The notes under the pieces are model-generated. The model saw nothing but the letters and a program-made list of their open reading frames with translations, was not told the origin of the DNA and did not search any database. A stretch of 44,295 nucleotides of DNA from an uncultured Lachnospiraceae bacterium (GTDB taxonomy: Bacteria > Bacillota > Clostridia > Lachnospirales > Lachnospiraceae), in contig CACYHD010000007.1 in NCBI GenBank assembly GCA_902774125.1, forward strand, positions 1 through 44,295, read 5' to 3'. Both the position numbers and the translations under genes were made by a program. Shown piece by piece: positions 1 to 7,360 of the stretch. Every line of letters starts with the position of its first letter. The stretch's first letter is position 1.

Positions 1-637
1 CAACTATGGCGGGGTCACCGTATGCGGCCTCCATAGGTGTCTTTACGTTGTTGATCAGTGAAGCATCGCCTACGGCAACGTCTATTTCCTGTGCGCTCCA
101 GGTCTTGCCGTTGTCATTGCTGATCTTGACTACGCAGTCTACCTGGCCGTAACCGGGGTCGGTACCGCATACCAGTCGTGCTGCACTTGCAATCAGACGG
201 CCGTCCTTTCCGCATGTTATGCCGGGAATTCGGTAGGGTGGGATGTCCATTCCGCCGGCAAGGGTGCTGAACAGTGTCGTGCGTACCGGGTCCTTGCTGT
301 CCATTACGTATTCAAGCTGCAGTTCTGTTGAATTGCTGGTGTTGAATGTAAATGTGCCGTTGTTGACGTATACCCAATAGCCGTTGTTCTTGAGCTTTAC
401 CTTGCCGTTGCCTGCGTCGATTATAGAATATTTGTTGCTTGTGGACCATGTGACTTTTTTGTTGCTTGTGTTGTTCTTAACCTTCAAAGTCTTAGTGCCA
501 CCAACTTTTAGCGAAATGTTAGTTGCTGATAATTTCATCGCCGCAGCATAAACCGGCGCCACGTTAATCCCTGCCGCCATTATTGCAACGGCCAAAACTG
601 TTGCTATATATTTTTTTATATTGTTTTTATATCTCAT
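1..637 (-). CDS. Secreted sialidase (exo-alpha-sialidase, GH33-like), C-terminal part beyond window
   Basis: Reading from ATG at 637 gives about 212 residues with no stop, so the gene is cut by the left edge. Residues 1-35 form a signal peptide: a basic start, a hydrophobic core and an Ala-rich cleavage region. Residues about 36-65 resemble the start of a bacterial Ig-like (Big_2) fold (LSATNISLKVGGTKTLKV). Further on come a YRIP motif (the FRIP motif of sialidases, which supplies an active-site Arg), an Asp-box (SNDNGKTW) and GDPAIV. Together these mark a GH33 sialidase that releases sialic acid from host glycans outside the cell. The catalytic Tyr and Glu lie beyond the window. The sialidase portion looks richer in G+C than the neighbours (many GGC, ACC and GTA codons), which may indicate transfer. 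The start is preceded by a purine-rich AAGAGAAAGAG. The catalytic family is fairly sure; the exact linkage specificity is unknown. Confidence 0.85.
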   Translation of the reverse strand, partial: MRYKNNIKKYIATVLAVAIMAAGINVAPVYAAAMKLSATNISLKVGGTKTLKVKNNTSNKKVTWSTSNKYSIIDAGNGKVKLKNNGYWVYVNNGTFTFNTSNSTELQLEYVMDSKDPVRTTLFSTLAGGMDIPPYRIPGITCGKDGRLIASAARLVCGTDPGYGQVDCVVKISNDNGKTWSAQEIDVAVGDASLINNVKTPMEAAYGDPAIV

Positions 638-681
638 AATACTCTTTCTCTTATATTTAGAATACACTTAGTATATTATAC

Positions 682-687
682 TATAAA
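682..687 (-). promoter_or_regulatory. Putative -10 element of the sialidase gene
   Basis: On the minus strand an AT-rich stretch containing TATAAT lies roughly 45 bases upstream of the sialidase ATG (637). No good -35 hexamer is seen at 17 bases, so this is a weak call based on the -10 element alone. Confidence 0.35.
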
Positions 688-763
688 TCGAATTTTGTTC
701 CATCCAATATTTAAAGTATCATCACATTTGAGAAGCAGAATTGGTTGACATAATTCTTCATTT

Positions 764-871
764 CCTTGGTCAACACTTGCTTCGCAAGTATCGACATATC
801 CTTGGTCAACACTTGCTTCGCAAGTATCGACATATCCTTGGTCAACACTTGCTTCGCAAGTATCGACATAT
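764..871. repeat. Three perfect tandem copies of a 36-bp hairpin repeat
   Basis: Units at 764-799, 800-835 and 836-871 are identical. Each contains the perfect stem ACTTGC-TTC-GCAAGT with an outer GTC/GAC pairing, so each could fold as RNA or cruciform DNA. The array lies in the 638-898 intergenic gap, downstream of the 899-2260 gene and upstream of the sialidase. A short related stretch without the hairpin (TTGGTTGACATA) is at about 741-752, resembling an unfilled copy. A further copy with one mismatch occurs at 28381-28420 inside the cobalamin riboswitch. There are no spacers, so it is not CRISPR. Small ORFs across it are periodic artefacts. Confidence 0.9.
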
Positions 872-872
872 T

Positions 873-897
873 AAAGAGGTGCGTAATGCACCTCTTT
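873..897 (-). terminator. Hairpin after the 899-2260 gene, probable terminator
   Basis: A 10-bp perfect stem (AAAGAGGTGC / GCACCTCTTT) with a 5-base loop starts right after the stop codon of the minus-strand gene. The U-tract on the minus side is short (CUUUAAUAU), so termination may be partial. Confidence 0.6.
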
Positions 898-898
898 G

Positions 899-2260
899 TT
901 ATTTTACTTTTACTTTTTTCATCTTGGACCACTTGCCGTAGTTCTTCTTAGTTCCAATGTAGTTAAACGCTCTCGCTCTAACATACAAAGTTTTTCTCTT
1001 GAGTAGTTTTTTTGACTTAATTGTAAATTTAGGCTTCTTGAGATACTTAGCCTTTTTGAAGAACTTTTTAACAAGAGCCTTCTTTGCTTTTTTAGCTTTC
1101 TTCTTGCTTGCAAAAACAGCCACTTGATAACCCTTTGCTCTCTTGGCTTTTTTCAAAACAACCTTGAGCTTCTTGGCTGATTTTTTCTTTTTGAAAATCT
1201 TTTTGATTTTTACCTTGGCTGGCTTTTGGATCTTGCCACTTGCTGCTGTTGTTTTATCAGAAGCAGTAACTGATTCTGTTACCGGCTGAATTGTTGTCTC
1301 AATCTCTCCCGATGCTGGCACAGTTGTAATGTCACTTGACTGTTCTGTCTGAGACTCTGTTACATTGCTTGGTTGTTCTGTCTGTGACTGTGACTCTGTT
1401 ACGTCGCTTGGTTGTTCTGTCTGTGACTGTGACTCTGTTATGTCGCTTGGTTGCTCTGTCTGAGACTGTGACTCTGTTATGTCGCTTGGTTGTTCTGTCT
1501 GTGACTGTGACTCTGTTACGTCGCTTGGTTGTTCTGTCTGAGACTGTGACTCTGTTATGTCGCTTGGCTGTTCTGTCTGAGACTGCGACTCTGTTATGTC
1601 GCTTGGCTGCTCCGACTGAGATTCTGATGCGACTTCTGTTGTTGTCTCGTCTGTTGTAGTCTCAGCCGTTGTTGTCTCAGATGTAGTTGTTGGTGCAGCT
1701 GTTGTTGTAGGAACCTCATATGAAACAGTCCATGTTCCATCCTCTACAGTCAAGTAACCTGCGTTGAGTAGCAGTTTGTTGCTTGAATCCACGTCCTTAA
1801 CCATTCCGTCCAAAACAAAACTGCCTGAACCTTCAACTTTGATTCTATATTGATTGCGAACATTGTTAGCCAATGTCACTCTTTCTGTGAAACTAAAACC
1901 AGGAGCCATATCTAGCCAGTCTCCTGAATAATGATTGTTGTGTTCTGCAGACAAAACACTTATGTCAGTATCACCCATCGGTCTCACTTCAAAAGACACA
2001 TCTACTACTTCACCTTCTAGACCGCTAACCCAAAAAGTAGTTCCAAAGTAGATATAACCATCTTCTGCTATTGTCCCTGACTTAGCTTGATATGTTGAAC
2101 TATCAACATTGCCTATAGCCGTCTCTCCTTTCAATCCATAAAGATCATAAGAAGCATCAGCAAAATCGTCAGCCCATGAAGTGTCATCGTCAGCAAAAGC
2201 AGGTACCATCATCGCTAGTACCATAACAACGACAGTCAAAATAGATATTAGTCTTCTCAT
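899..2260 (-). CDS. Secreted surface protein with Thr-rich linker, 13-residue repeats and Lys-rich Fn3-like C-terminus
   Basis: 453 residues. Residues 1-23 are a signal peptide ending AFA. Residues 24-180 form a beta-rich globular region of unknown family. Residues about 183-210 are a Thr/Glu-rich linker, followed by about eight units of a 13-residue repeat (ESQSQTEQPSDIT and variants), encoded by 39-bp DNA repeats between about 1330 and 1630. The last ~110 residues are a strongly basic domain (KPAKVKIKK... GYQVAVF... YGKWSKMKKVKVK), fibronectin-III-like in spacing. It matches the C-terminus of the DUF4430 protein at 27055-28284. The basic module may attach the protein to anionic wall polymers (inference). 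No LPXTG is present. An extended -10 (TGTTATAAT, 2305-2310) lies about 45 bases upstream. Function is unknown. Confidence 0.85.
   Translation of the reverse strand: MRRLISILTVVVMVLAMMVPAFADDDTSWADDFADASYDLYGLKGETAIGNVDSSTYQAKSGTIAEDGYIYFGTTFWVSGLEGEVVDVSFEVRPMGDTDISVLSAEHNNHYSGDWLDMAPGFSFTERVTLANNVRNQYRIKVEGSGSFVLDGMVKDVDSSNKLLLNAGYLTVEDGTWTVSYEVPTTTAAPTTTSETTTAETTTDETTTEVASESQSEQPSDITESQSQTEQPSDITESQSQTEQPSDVTESQSQTEQPSDITESQSQTEQPSDITESQSQTEQPSDVTESQSQTEQPSNVTESQTEQSSDITTVPASGEIETTIQPVTESVTASDKTTAASGKIQKPAKVKIKKIFKKKKSAKKLKVVLKKAKRAKGYQVAVFASKKKAKKAKKALVKKFFKKAKYLKKPKFTIKSKKLLKRKTLYVRARAFNYIGTKKNYGKWSKMKKVKVK
1330..1630 (-). repeat. 39-bp tandem coding repeats (13-residue units)
   Basis: About eight near-identical 39-bp units encode ESQSQTEQPSD(I/V)T; the first and last are shortened to 11 residues. 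DNA identity between units is very high, so copy number is probably unstable by recombination or slippage. The repeat segment acts as an extended, acidic, Ser/Thr/Gln-rich stalk between the N-terminal domain and the basic C-terminal domain. Confidence 0.85.
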
Positions 2261-2304
2261 ATCGTTCCTCTTTCTTGTGTGAATTCCGTTCTGTCTCTTA
2301 GTTC

Positions 2305-2310
2305 ATTATA
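2305..2310 (-). promoter_or_regulatory. Extended -10 element of the 899-2260 gene
   Basis: Minus strand reads TGTTATAAT, a TGN-extended -10, about 45 bases before the ATG at 2260. No convincing -35 is present, which is common with extended -10 promoters. Confidence 0.45.
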
Positions 2311-2351
2311 ACATATATACCATACAAATATTATTACAATTTGATGATAAA

Positions 2352-2372
2352 CCTCGCTGTGAACAGTCGAGG
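2352..2372 (-). other. Secondary hairpin downstream of tRNA-Cys
   Basis: CCTCG/CGAGG plus CTGT/ACAG form an approximately 9-bp bulged stem between the tRNA-Cys terminator and the promoter of the 899-2260 gene. It lacks a clear U-run; it may be a back-up terminator or a structured element. Confidence 0.3.
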
Positions 2373-2400
2373 AAAAAGTGTTTCTCAAAACATTTTGATT

Positions 2401-2436
2401 AAAAAAATCTGCAATAGCTATTGCCATTGCAGATTT
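2401..2436 (-). terminator. Intrinsic terminator of tRNA-Cys
   Basis: An 11-bp perfect stem (AAATCTGCAAT / ATTGCAGATTT, arms 2405-2415 and 2426-2436) is followed on the minus strand by a run of T residues. It sits 12 bases beyond the tRNA 3' end. Confidence 0.85.
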
Positions 2437-2447
2437 GAAATTTATAG

Positions 2448-2518
2448 AGGCGAGTACCAGATTTGAACTGGTGATCGCGGAGTTGCAGTCCGCTGCCTTA
2501 CCACTTGGCTAACTCGCC
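2448..2518 (-). tRNA. tRNA-Cys (GCA)
   Basis: Cloverleaf with acceptor GGCGAGT/ACTCGCC, anticodon loop CTGCAAC giving anticodon GCA, and T-arm GTTCAAATC. The discriminator base is U73, as expected for Cys. CCA is not encoded. The gene is single, with its own promoter and terminator. Confidence 0.95.
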
Positions 2519-2536
2519 TTGTATACAACGCAATAA

Positions 2537-2565
2537 ATTATATCAGTAACAATCCATTCCGTCAA
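2537..2565 (-). promoter_or_regulatory. Sigma-A-type promoter of tRNA-Cys
   Basis: On the minus strand TTGACG (2560-2565), a 17-base spacer and TATAAT (2537-2542) lie just upstream of the tRNA 5' end at 2518. An inverted repeat, AACGCAATAAA (2527-2537) with TTTATTGCGTT (about 2576-2586), brackets the promoter. Confidence 0.75.
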
Positions 2566-2593
2566 GATATTTTTATTTATTGCGTTATGAGCA

Positions 2594-3307
2594 TTACAGA
2601 CTGCCAAACATTCCAGTAATGGCATTTTTAATCAAATTGTTATCATACAAGAAGGACAAAATCTCATTTTCTGATATTCCCTTGCAAATGTCCTGTCCCA
2701 GTCCTGTTGTACTAAAGGCTGTTACAATAATACACAATATCCAAATAATGATTAGTGATTCCAAAAGTCCTACTAAAGCTCCGCCAGCAGCATTGAACTC
2801 GTGAATTACCGGAAGCTTTGTAATGACATCTAGCACCTTGATTAATACTCTAATAAGAATTGTTATTACAATAAATAGCAAAATATAAGATCCTGCACTT
2901 AGAATCATATTAGTCAAAGACTCAGATATATATGAAGCAAAGTTGTCTACGCCAAGCTCTGCATATGTACTTTTTTGGTTGTTTGATTTGAGCTTATCCT
3001 TAACAGAGTTAGGGAGGGATAGATTATCAATCAAATCCTCCTGAGCGCCAACTCCCGTGTCTGTAATAGCGCTGGCCTTGTTGCTAATGTTTTCTTCAAC
3101 GTAATCGCTAACTCTACTGTAAACACTATCTCTCACAGGAGTGTCCTTCAACAAATCTGTAACTACCGGATTAAGTAGATTAACAAGAACAATTACAACA
3201 AAGAAAGATGCAAAAGACAATAGCATCTTAACCAAACCTTTTTTCATTCCGATGACAATCATCGCAATCATAAAAAGTCCTACTATTACTAACAATGTGT
3301 TTCCCAT
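2594..3307 (-). CDS. CvpA family membrane protein
   Basis: 237 residues with hydrophobic segments at about 3-25, 28-48, 140-165 and 175-200, and a hydrophilic loop at 50-130. This is the CvpA/colicin V production family layout, including a C-terminal AAGGALVGLLESLIIIW segment where the Gly-rich helix of the family falls. Members are inner-membrane proteins linked to envelope homeostasis; the mechanism is unsettled. It is preceded by AGAAGGTG and lies 17 bases after the DUF5711-like gene, so it is probably last in the operon running from the pilus genes or the sirtuin. Confidence 0.8.
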   Translation of the reverse strand: MGNTLLVIVGLFMIAMIVIGMKKGLVKMLLSFASFFVVIVLVNLLNPVVTDLLKDTPVRDSVYSRVSDYVEENISNKASAITDTGVGAQEDLIDNLSLPNSVKDKLKSNNQKSTYAELGVDNFASYISESLTNMILSAGSYILLFIVITILIRVLIKVLDVITKLPVIHEFNAAGGALVGLLESLIIIWILCIIVTAFSTTGLGQDICKGISENEILSFLYDNNLIKNAITGMFGSL

Positions 3308-3324
3308 ACTTCACCTTCTTATAT

Positions 3325-4521
3325 CTAATCTAATACTACTTTTTGAATGTTGTTTTTCCTTGCCACAAGAAATTCATTATCATCTCCTAGTGGCACCATC
3401 TTGATTATTGGCTTTTTGAACTTATAATCGAATTTTCTTACTCCCTTTTTGGAAATAATCTGAGCATTAGTACTGTTGTACATTAGTATATTGTCTCCCG
3501 CGAACTCAATGTCGGAGAAATCAATATTAACTCTAACACTCAAAACCAAATCAAGTGACATGTCATATACCTGAACCTTGTAAGGGTATTTTTCGTTATC
3601 GTTTTCAAAAACAAGTCCAATATAATCTTCACTGTAGAAGACTTGCTTGATCTCGTCTTTGATCTTAATTTCGTCTTTGATTTTTGGATTGCTTCCCATA
3701 CTATAAGTTGTCATCATATGCTCACCTATAGCTGCTACCCTGCTTGAAGAAACGAATTCCACAAAAGGAACAATCTGATCTTTGTATTGCTTAAACTCTG
3801 CAATAACTCTGTTTTTTTCGCCATCACCCGTGCTGCTAAAATCATAAACCGCAAGTCTATTGGCGATACTTCCGTTTTTAATTTGTACATATGATACGAC
3901 TATCTGCTCGCCATCGTCTGATAGAGAAAAATTAATTGGATAGCCGTTTTCCATAAGCAACGTTTTGTGTGATACAAGCATGTTGCCTTCCTTGTCAAAC
4001 ATCTCGATGTAGCTCACATCCTGATCCTTGAGAAGGGCCGCCACAACACCTTGCTCTGCCACCTGCATCTTTACGATAGGATAAGTTGTAGTAACCTTGC
4101 CTGCCTCGCCCTCTTCATCATATATAAAAATATCATTTGTGTTTTTGTCTGTGATAGCAAGATAGTCACCGCATGTGTCTACCATAGGGTTCTTCATTTC
4201 ATGTGATTCATTCCAAACGATATCGCTACCATCCAAGTAAGAAATACCGTTACGACTGTACATTGAAACAAAATTACCAAATGGAACGAACTCGCTGTTG
4301 TAACCACTTTTTACTTTTATTACTTCATTGACATCAACATCATTGTACTTGCGATATGTACCGAAGAAATAAACAGCAACACCTATTATTACGGCGCACA
4401 CCAAAACAATTCCTACTCTAAAACTTGTTTTGTTCAAAAACATTTTTAGAGTATCTCGCCAATCTACATTACTGTTTTGTCTTCTAAGTCTTTTTTTCTT
4501 TCTATCTAACTGACGTGACAT
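3325..4521 (-). CDS. Single-pass membrane protein with beta-propeller-like ectodomain (DUF5711-like)
   Basis: 398 residues. A basic cytoplasmic N-terminus (residues 1-32; RKKKRLRRQ) is followed by one membrane helix at about 36-55. The external domain is built of repeated beta segments with Gly-Asp turns (LAITDKNTNDIFIYDEEG, VVAALLKDQDVSYIEMFDKEG), suggesting a beta-propeller. The architecture matches proteins annotated as DUF5711 in Lachnospiraceae. Spacing to the sirtuin upstream (32 bases) and cvpA downstream (17 bases) suggests co-transcription. The ribosome site is TAGGAGAA. The role is unknown; an envelope sensor or scaffold is plausible but unsupported. Confidence 0.7.
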   Translation of the reverse strand: MSRQLDRKKKRLRRQNSNVDWRDTLKMFLNKTSFRVGIVLVCAVIIGVAVYFFGTYRKYNDVDVNEVIKVKSGYNSEFVPFGNFVSMYSRNGISYLDGSDIVWNESHEMKNPMVDTCGDYLAITDKNTNDIFIYDEEGEAGKVTTTYPIVKMQVAEQGVVAALLKDQDVSYIEMFDKEGNMLVSHKTLLMENGYPINFSLSDDGEQIVVSYVQIKNGSIANRLAVYDFSSTGDGEKNRVIAEFKQYKDQIVPFVEFVSSSRVAAIGEHMMTTYSMGSNPKIKDEIKIKDEIKQVFYSEDYIGLVFENDNEKYPYKVQVYDMSLDLVLSVRVNIDFSDIEFAGDNILMYNSTNAQIISKKGVRKFDYKFKKPIIKMVPLGDDNEFLVARKNNIQKVVLD

Positions 4522-4553
4522 ACATTCTCCTACGTTACTTTAAAAGCAAGATG

Positions 4554-5279
4554 TTAATCCAAAACTACAGATCCTAGAACGCTGCCGATAGCATCGTTTA
4601 TAACTAAGTTAGCCATATTATCTCTAGGTGTCTTGTCCTTGTTAATAAGCACAAGTTTGTTACCGTTGTAGTAATCTATTAATCCTGCTGCTGGATAAAC
4701 AGCAAGACTTGTTCCACCGATAATCAAAACATCTGCTCTGCTAATAGCTTGTACAGCACCTTGCAATGTTGCAGAGTCTAAGCCTTCCTCATACAATACA
4801 ACGTCAGGCTTAATCAAACCTCCGCACTCACATCTCGGTGTTGCATCGAGTTTCATTATATCACTAAACCCAAAGAATTTTCCACATTTCATACAATGAT
4901 TTTTGTGCACTGTTCCGTGTAGCTCAAAAACATTTTTGCTTCCAGCCGCCTGATGTAGTCCATCAATATTTTGAGTTATTACAGCTTTGAGCTTGCCCTG
5001 CTCTTCAAGCTTGGCTAACGCTATGTGAGCTTTGTTAGGTTTGATGTTCTCTATAAGCATTTTTTCTCTATAAAATCTGTAGAACTCATCTGGCTTTGTC
5101 ATAAAGAATGTATGACTTAGTATTGTCTCTGGTGGATAGTCCCACTTCTGGTTATACAGTCCGTCAACACTTCTAAAATCCGGCACTCCGCTTTCTGTTG
5201 ACACACCTGCTCCGCCGAAAAAAACAATATTGTCGCTTTGTTCAATAATACTTTTTAATTGTTCAATTTTTGCATCCAT
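4554..5279 (-). CDS. NAD-dependent protein deacylase (sirtuin)
   Basis: 241 residues from ATG 5279, chosen because GAGG lies 7 bases upstream; an earlier in-frame start at 5300 lacks such a site. Sirtuin motifs occur in order: GAGVSTESGVPDFRS (NAD binding), TQNIDGLH, FELHGT (catalytic His), a zinc ribbon (CMKCG...RCECGG), then GTSLAVYPAAGL and a C-terminal NKD. The family removes acyl groups from lysines, using NAD and producing nicotinamide and O-acyl-ADP-ribose in the cytoplasm. Length is typical of bacterial CobB/SrtN-type enzymes. It follows the FHA gene by 39 bases. Confidence 0.95.
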   Translation of the reverse strand: MDAKIEQLKSIIEQSDNIVFFGGAGVSTESGVPDFRSVDGLYNQKWDYPPETILSHTFFMTKPDEFYRFYREKMLIENIKPNKAHIALAKLEEQGKLKAVITQNIDGLHQAAGSKNVFELHGTVHKNHCMKCGKFFGFSDIMKLDATPRCECGGLIKPDVVLYEEGLDSATLQGAVQAISRADVLIIGGTSLAVYPAAGLIDYYNGNKLVLINKDKTPRDNMANLVINDAIGSVLGSVVLD

Positions 5280-5318
5280 AATACACCTCGATTTGTCCAA
5301 AATCTGCTATATATTATT

Positions 5319-6500
5319 TTAACACATTACTTCTAGTTCCACATCAGCCAACTTAACAATATCACCTTCCTTTATCTCTATTTTTTCCATCGGTTTAATT
5401 CTGACGCCGTTGACGTACGTTCCATTCGTAGACTTCAAGTCTTCAATAAAATAATTGTTGTCTTCCATACAAATATTGGCGTGCTTTCTACTTATCGCCG
5501 GACTGTCAATGCTATAATCATTGGCTGTCTTTTTCTTTCCTATGCTGTACGGGAAACTCAAAGGAACAATCAATATGTCTCCGTCATCATTTACACTTTT
5601 TAGCTTAATGAGAGAAAAGCAATCCAACCCCGTCAAAAGCATTGTTTTGTCCTCATCTTCATCAACATCCAATCTGTCCATATTTTCATTTTCATTGCCG
5701 AAGCTATCATAATCGCTTTTATTATCAAAAGTTTCAAAGTCTTCATCAGGCTCTATAACAGTACCTTGGTTATCACCTCCCAGTTCTAGACCGTCTTCTA
5801 ATTCATCCTTCGTTACATAATCTTTGTTTCCTCTAATCTTATCCCATAATCTTTTTAAAATATTAGTTTTTTCTTCTACTATCTGAGCACCCTCTATAAG
5901 GGTAGGCTCGTCCTCAATCGGAAAATCTTTTTCATCTTCAATTATTGATTTGTTGATTACTGTTACGCCATATTCAATTATTTCTTCTATTGTAAATTCC
6001 ACCTGAGTTGTTATGTTTTGCATTCCATAAGCAACCTCAACTGTTTCTTTGTCGTTGTGATCAACATAATCAAGAATTTGGTTGAACAGTTCTTTAAGGC
6101 CCAGCTGATAGTCGGCTCCCAGTCCCGGACAATAGCAAAAAACATATTCCTTTTTTGCTTTACTGTAGTAAATGTAATCTGCTTCAAAAACAATATCCTC
6201 CACATTCAGCAAATATTTGTGCAACTCCTCCATTAGCTTTTTAATGTTTTGGGCCAATGTCACGAGTTCCCTAGCTGTCATTCTTTTTCTGTCATACATA
6301 GACCCGATTGCCACCAATCCTGTTGTCTCACAAACTAATTCTTTTTTGTTGTTAATCATGGATATTTTGGTCGGCAATATTTTTTTAATATTATTATTGA
6401 GAATCATTTGTATTCTAAATTCATTTTCTTCTGTTATGAAATTTTTGATACACAAATATCTCTTGCTTCCTTCTTTTCTTTTTTCTATTTCACAATTCAC
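5319..6500 (-). CDS. DUF6382-like/FHA domain protein of the Tad locus
   Basis: 393 residues. The N-terminal ~190 residues match the DUF6382-type domain found with FHA in Clostridia Tad loci. An acidic linker (about 195-290) follows. The C-terminal FHA domain (about 305-393) has SRKH and STNGTYVNG, the phosphothreonine-binding loop residues. FHA proteins dock on phosphorylated Thr partners, so a regulatory or assembly role in the pilus is likely. The start is GTG, and GTGA overlaps the stop of the upstream TadE-like gene, implying translational coupling. No kinase gene is nearby. Confidence 0.8.
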   Translation of the reverse strand: MNCEIEKRKEGSKRYLCIKNFITEENEFRIQMILNNNIKKILPTKISMINNKKELVCETTGLVAIGSMYDRKRMTARELVTLAQNIKKLMEELHKYLLNVEDIVFEADYIYYSKAKKEYVFCYCPGLGADYQLGLKELFNQILDYVDHNDKETVEVAYGMQNITTQVEFTIEEIIEYGVTVINKSIIEDEKDFPIEDEPTLIEGAQIVEEKTNILKRLWDKIRGNKDYVTKDELEDGLELGGDNQGTVIEPDEDFETFDNKSDYDSFGNENENMDRLDVDEDEDKTMLLTGLDCFSLIKLKSVNDDGDILIVPLSFPYSIGKKKTANDYSIDSPAISRKHANICMEDNNYFIEDLKSTNGTYVNGVRIKPMEKIEIKEGDIVKLADVELEVMC

Positions 6501-6916
6501 TTTTTCAACCCATCCTTTACTGATTTATATAAACACATTTTTTCATATGAAATTCTTTTCACCGCTGCAACGCTGTAACTGTCTGAAGGCAATGGAATTA
6601 TCCCTCTTAGCCAACCCATTGATGTCAGCGAATGATAGTTGATTGTAACTTCACACTCGTTAAAACCATCACTAATGCTAACCTTGGGTTTGATAACAAA
6701 CAGAGGAGCGTTAGTGATTTTTCCAAGTGCTGTCTTGCCATACTCTTCATCTGAGCCAAGCTGAACCATAGCCGAATAAGAGTAAGCGTTAATAGTCGCA
6801 ACGTCTCTAACGTATAACGTGACATAGATCATCAGTCCGATTATCATCATTATGATAGTCAAAACAATTGTTGTCTCGATTGTTATTTCTCCTTTTTCTT
6901 TTCTGAATCTAATCAT
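6497..6916 (-). CDS. TadE-like pseudopilin
   Basis: 139 residues. A short basic start with E-K-G-E-I-T-I-E-T-T is followed by one hydrophobic helix (about 15-38), as in TadE/TadF pseudopilins. The rest is a small external domain ending in basic residues. The ATG at 6916 overlaps the TGA of the prepilin peptidase gene (TGATG), with GGGAGG 12 bases upstream. Pseudopilins are processed by the prepilin peptidase and help Flp pilus assembly. Confidence 0.8.
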   Translation of the reverse strand: MIRFRKEKGEITIETTIVLTIIMMIIGLMIYVTLYVRDVATINAYSYSAMVQLGSDEEYGKTALGKITNAPLFVIKPKVSISDGFNECEVTINYHSLTSMGWLRGIIPLPSDSYSVAAVKRISYEKMCLYKSVKDGLKK

Positions 6917-7347
6917 CAAACATTCAGACCTCCCAACAATCCTGTTACTACTGTTCCTGCAAAAACGAAGGGCATAAATATTATTTTGTCCTTAACTCTG
7001 ATTCGCCCTAGCAATATTCCTACGACACCGTATAGGCAACCTATAAAGCTAGCCCAAAACAGCACACTAGAAGCTGCTGTTCCACCGACCATTATGCCCA
7101 ATGTTCCAATTACCCAGGCGTCACCTCGCCCGATTTTTTCCTTGCTAACTATTGCTATTATCATGACAAGAATTCCCACAACTAATCCAACTCCTATATT
7201 AGTCCAATCCAAAGAATCCTCCATCAAATGCAAAACAAGTGCTGCTGCAATATTGACTATGCAAATCCCCGTATAAATAAATCCATTTTTAATATCTGTA
7301 TATGTACATATCCCTATAAAAATAAGTATCCATAATAAATATCCCAT
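6916..7347 (-). CDS. Type IV/Flp prepilin peptidase (A24 family, TadV/CpaA-like)
   Basis: 143 residues from ATG 7347, chosen because AAGGAG stands 9 bases upstream; an upstream start at 7395 would run into the previous gene. The protein is almost wholly hydrophobic with about five or six helices. It carries the two aspartyl-protease motifs, YTDIKNG (Asp18) and GRGDAW (Asp76, the GxGD motif). It lacks the N-terminal methylase domain, like TadV/CpaA. It should cleave the Flp pilin and TadE-like proteins at the inner membrane face. It lies inside the Tad operon. Confidence 0.85.
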   Translation of the reverse strand: MGYLLWILIFIGICTYTDIKNGFIYTGICIVNIAAALVLHLMEDSLDWTNIGVGLVVGILVMIIAIVSKEKIGRGDAWVIGTLGIMVGGTAASSVLFWASFIGCLYGVVGILLGRIRVKDKIIFMPFVFAGTVVTGLLGGLNV

Positions 7348-7360
7348 TACACTTTTCTCC

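Noticed and set aside
764-871. CRISPR-like array of 36-bp repeats
   Set aside because: The units are directly adjacent with no spacers, and no cas genes are near. It is a plain tandem repeat.
741-951. Small periodic ORFs over the tandem repeat on both strands
   Set aside because: They arise because the 36-bp unit is a multiple of three without stops; they have no ribosome site and no composition of a real protein.
1336-1659. Plus-strand ORF with repeated Leu/Val-rich units
   Set aside because: It is the antisense shadow of the 39-bp coding repeats of the minus-strand gene at 899-2260.
4554-5279. SIR2-type antiphage defence gene
   Set aside because: It has the full deacylase motif set with a zinc ribbon and normal length, no fused or neighbouring defence module, and lies among housekeeping/envelope genes.
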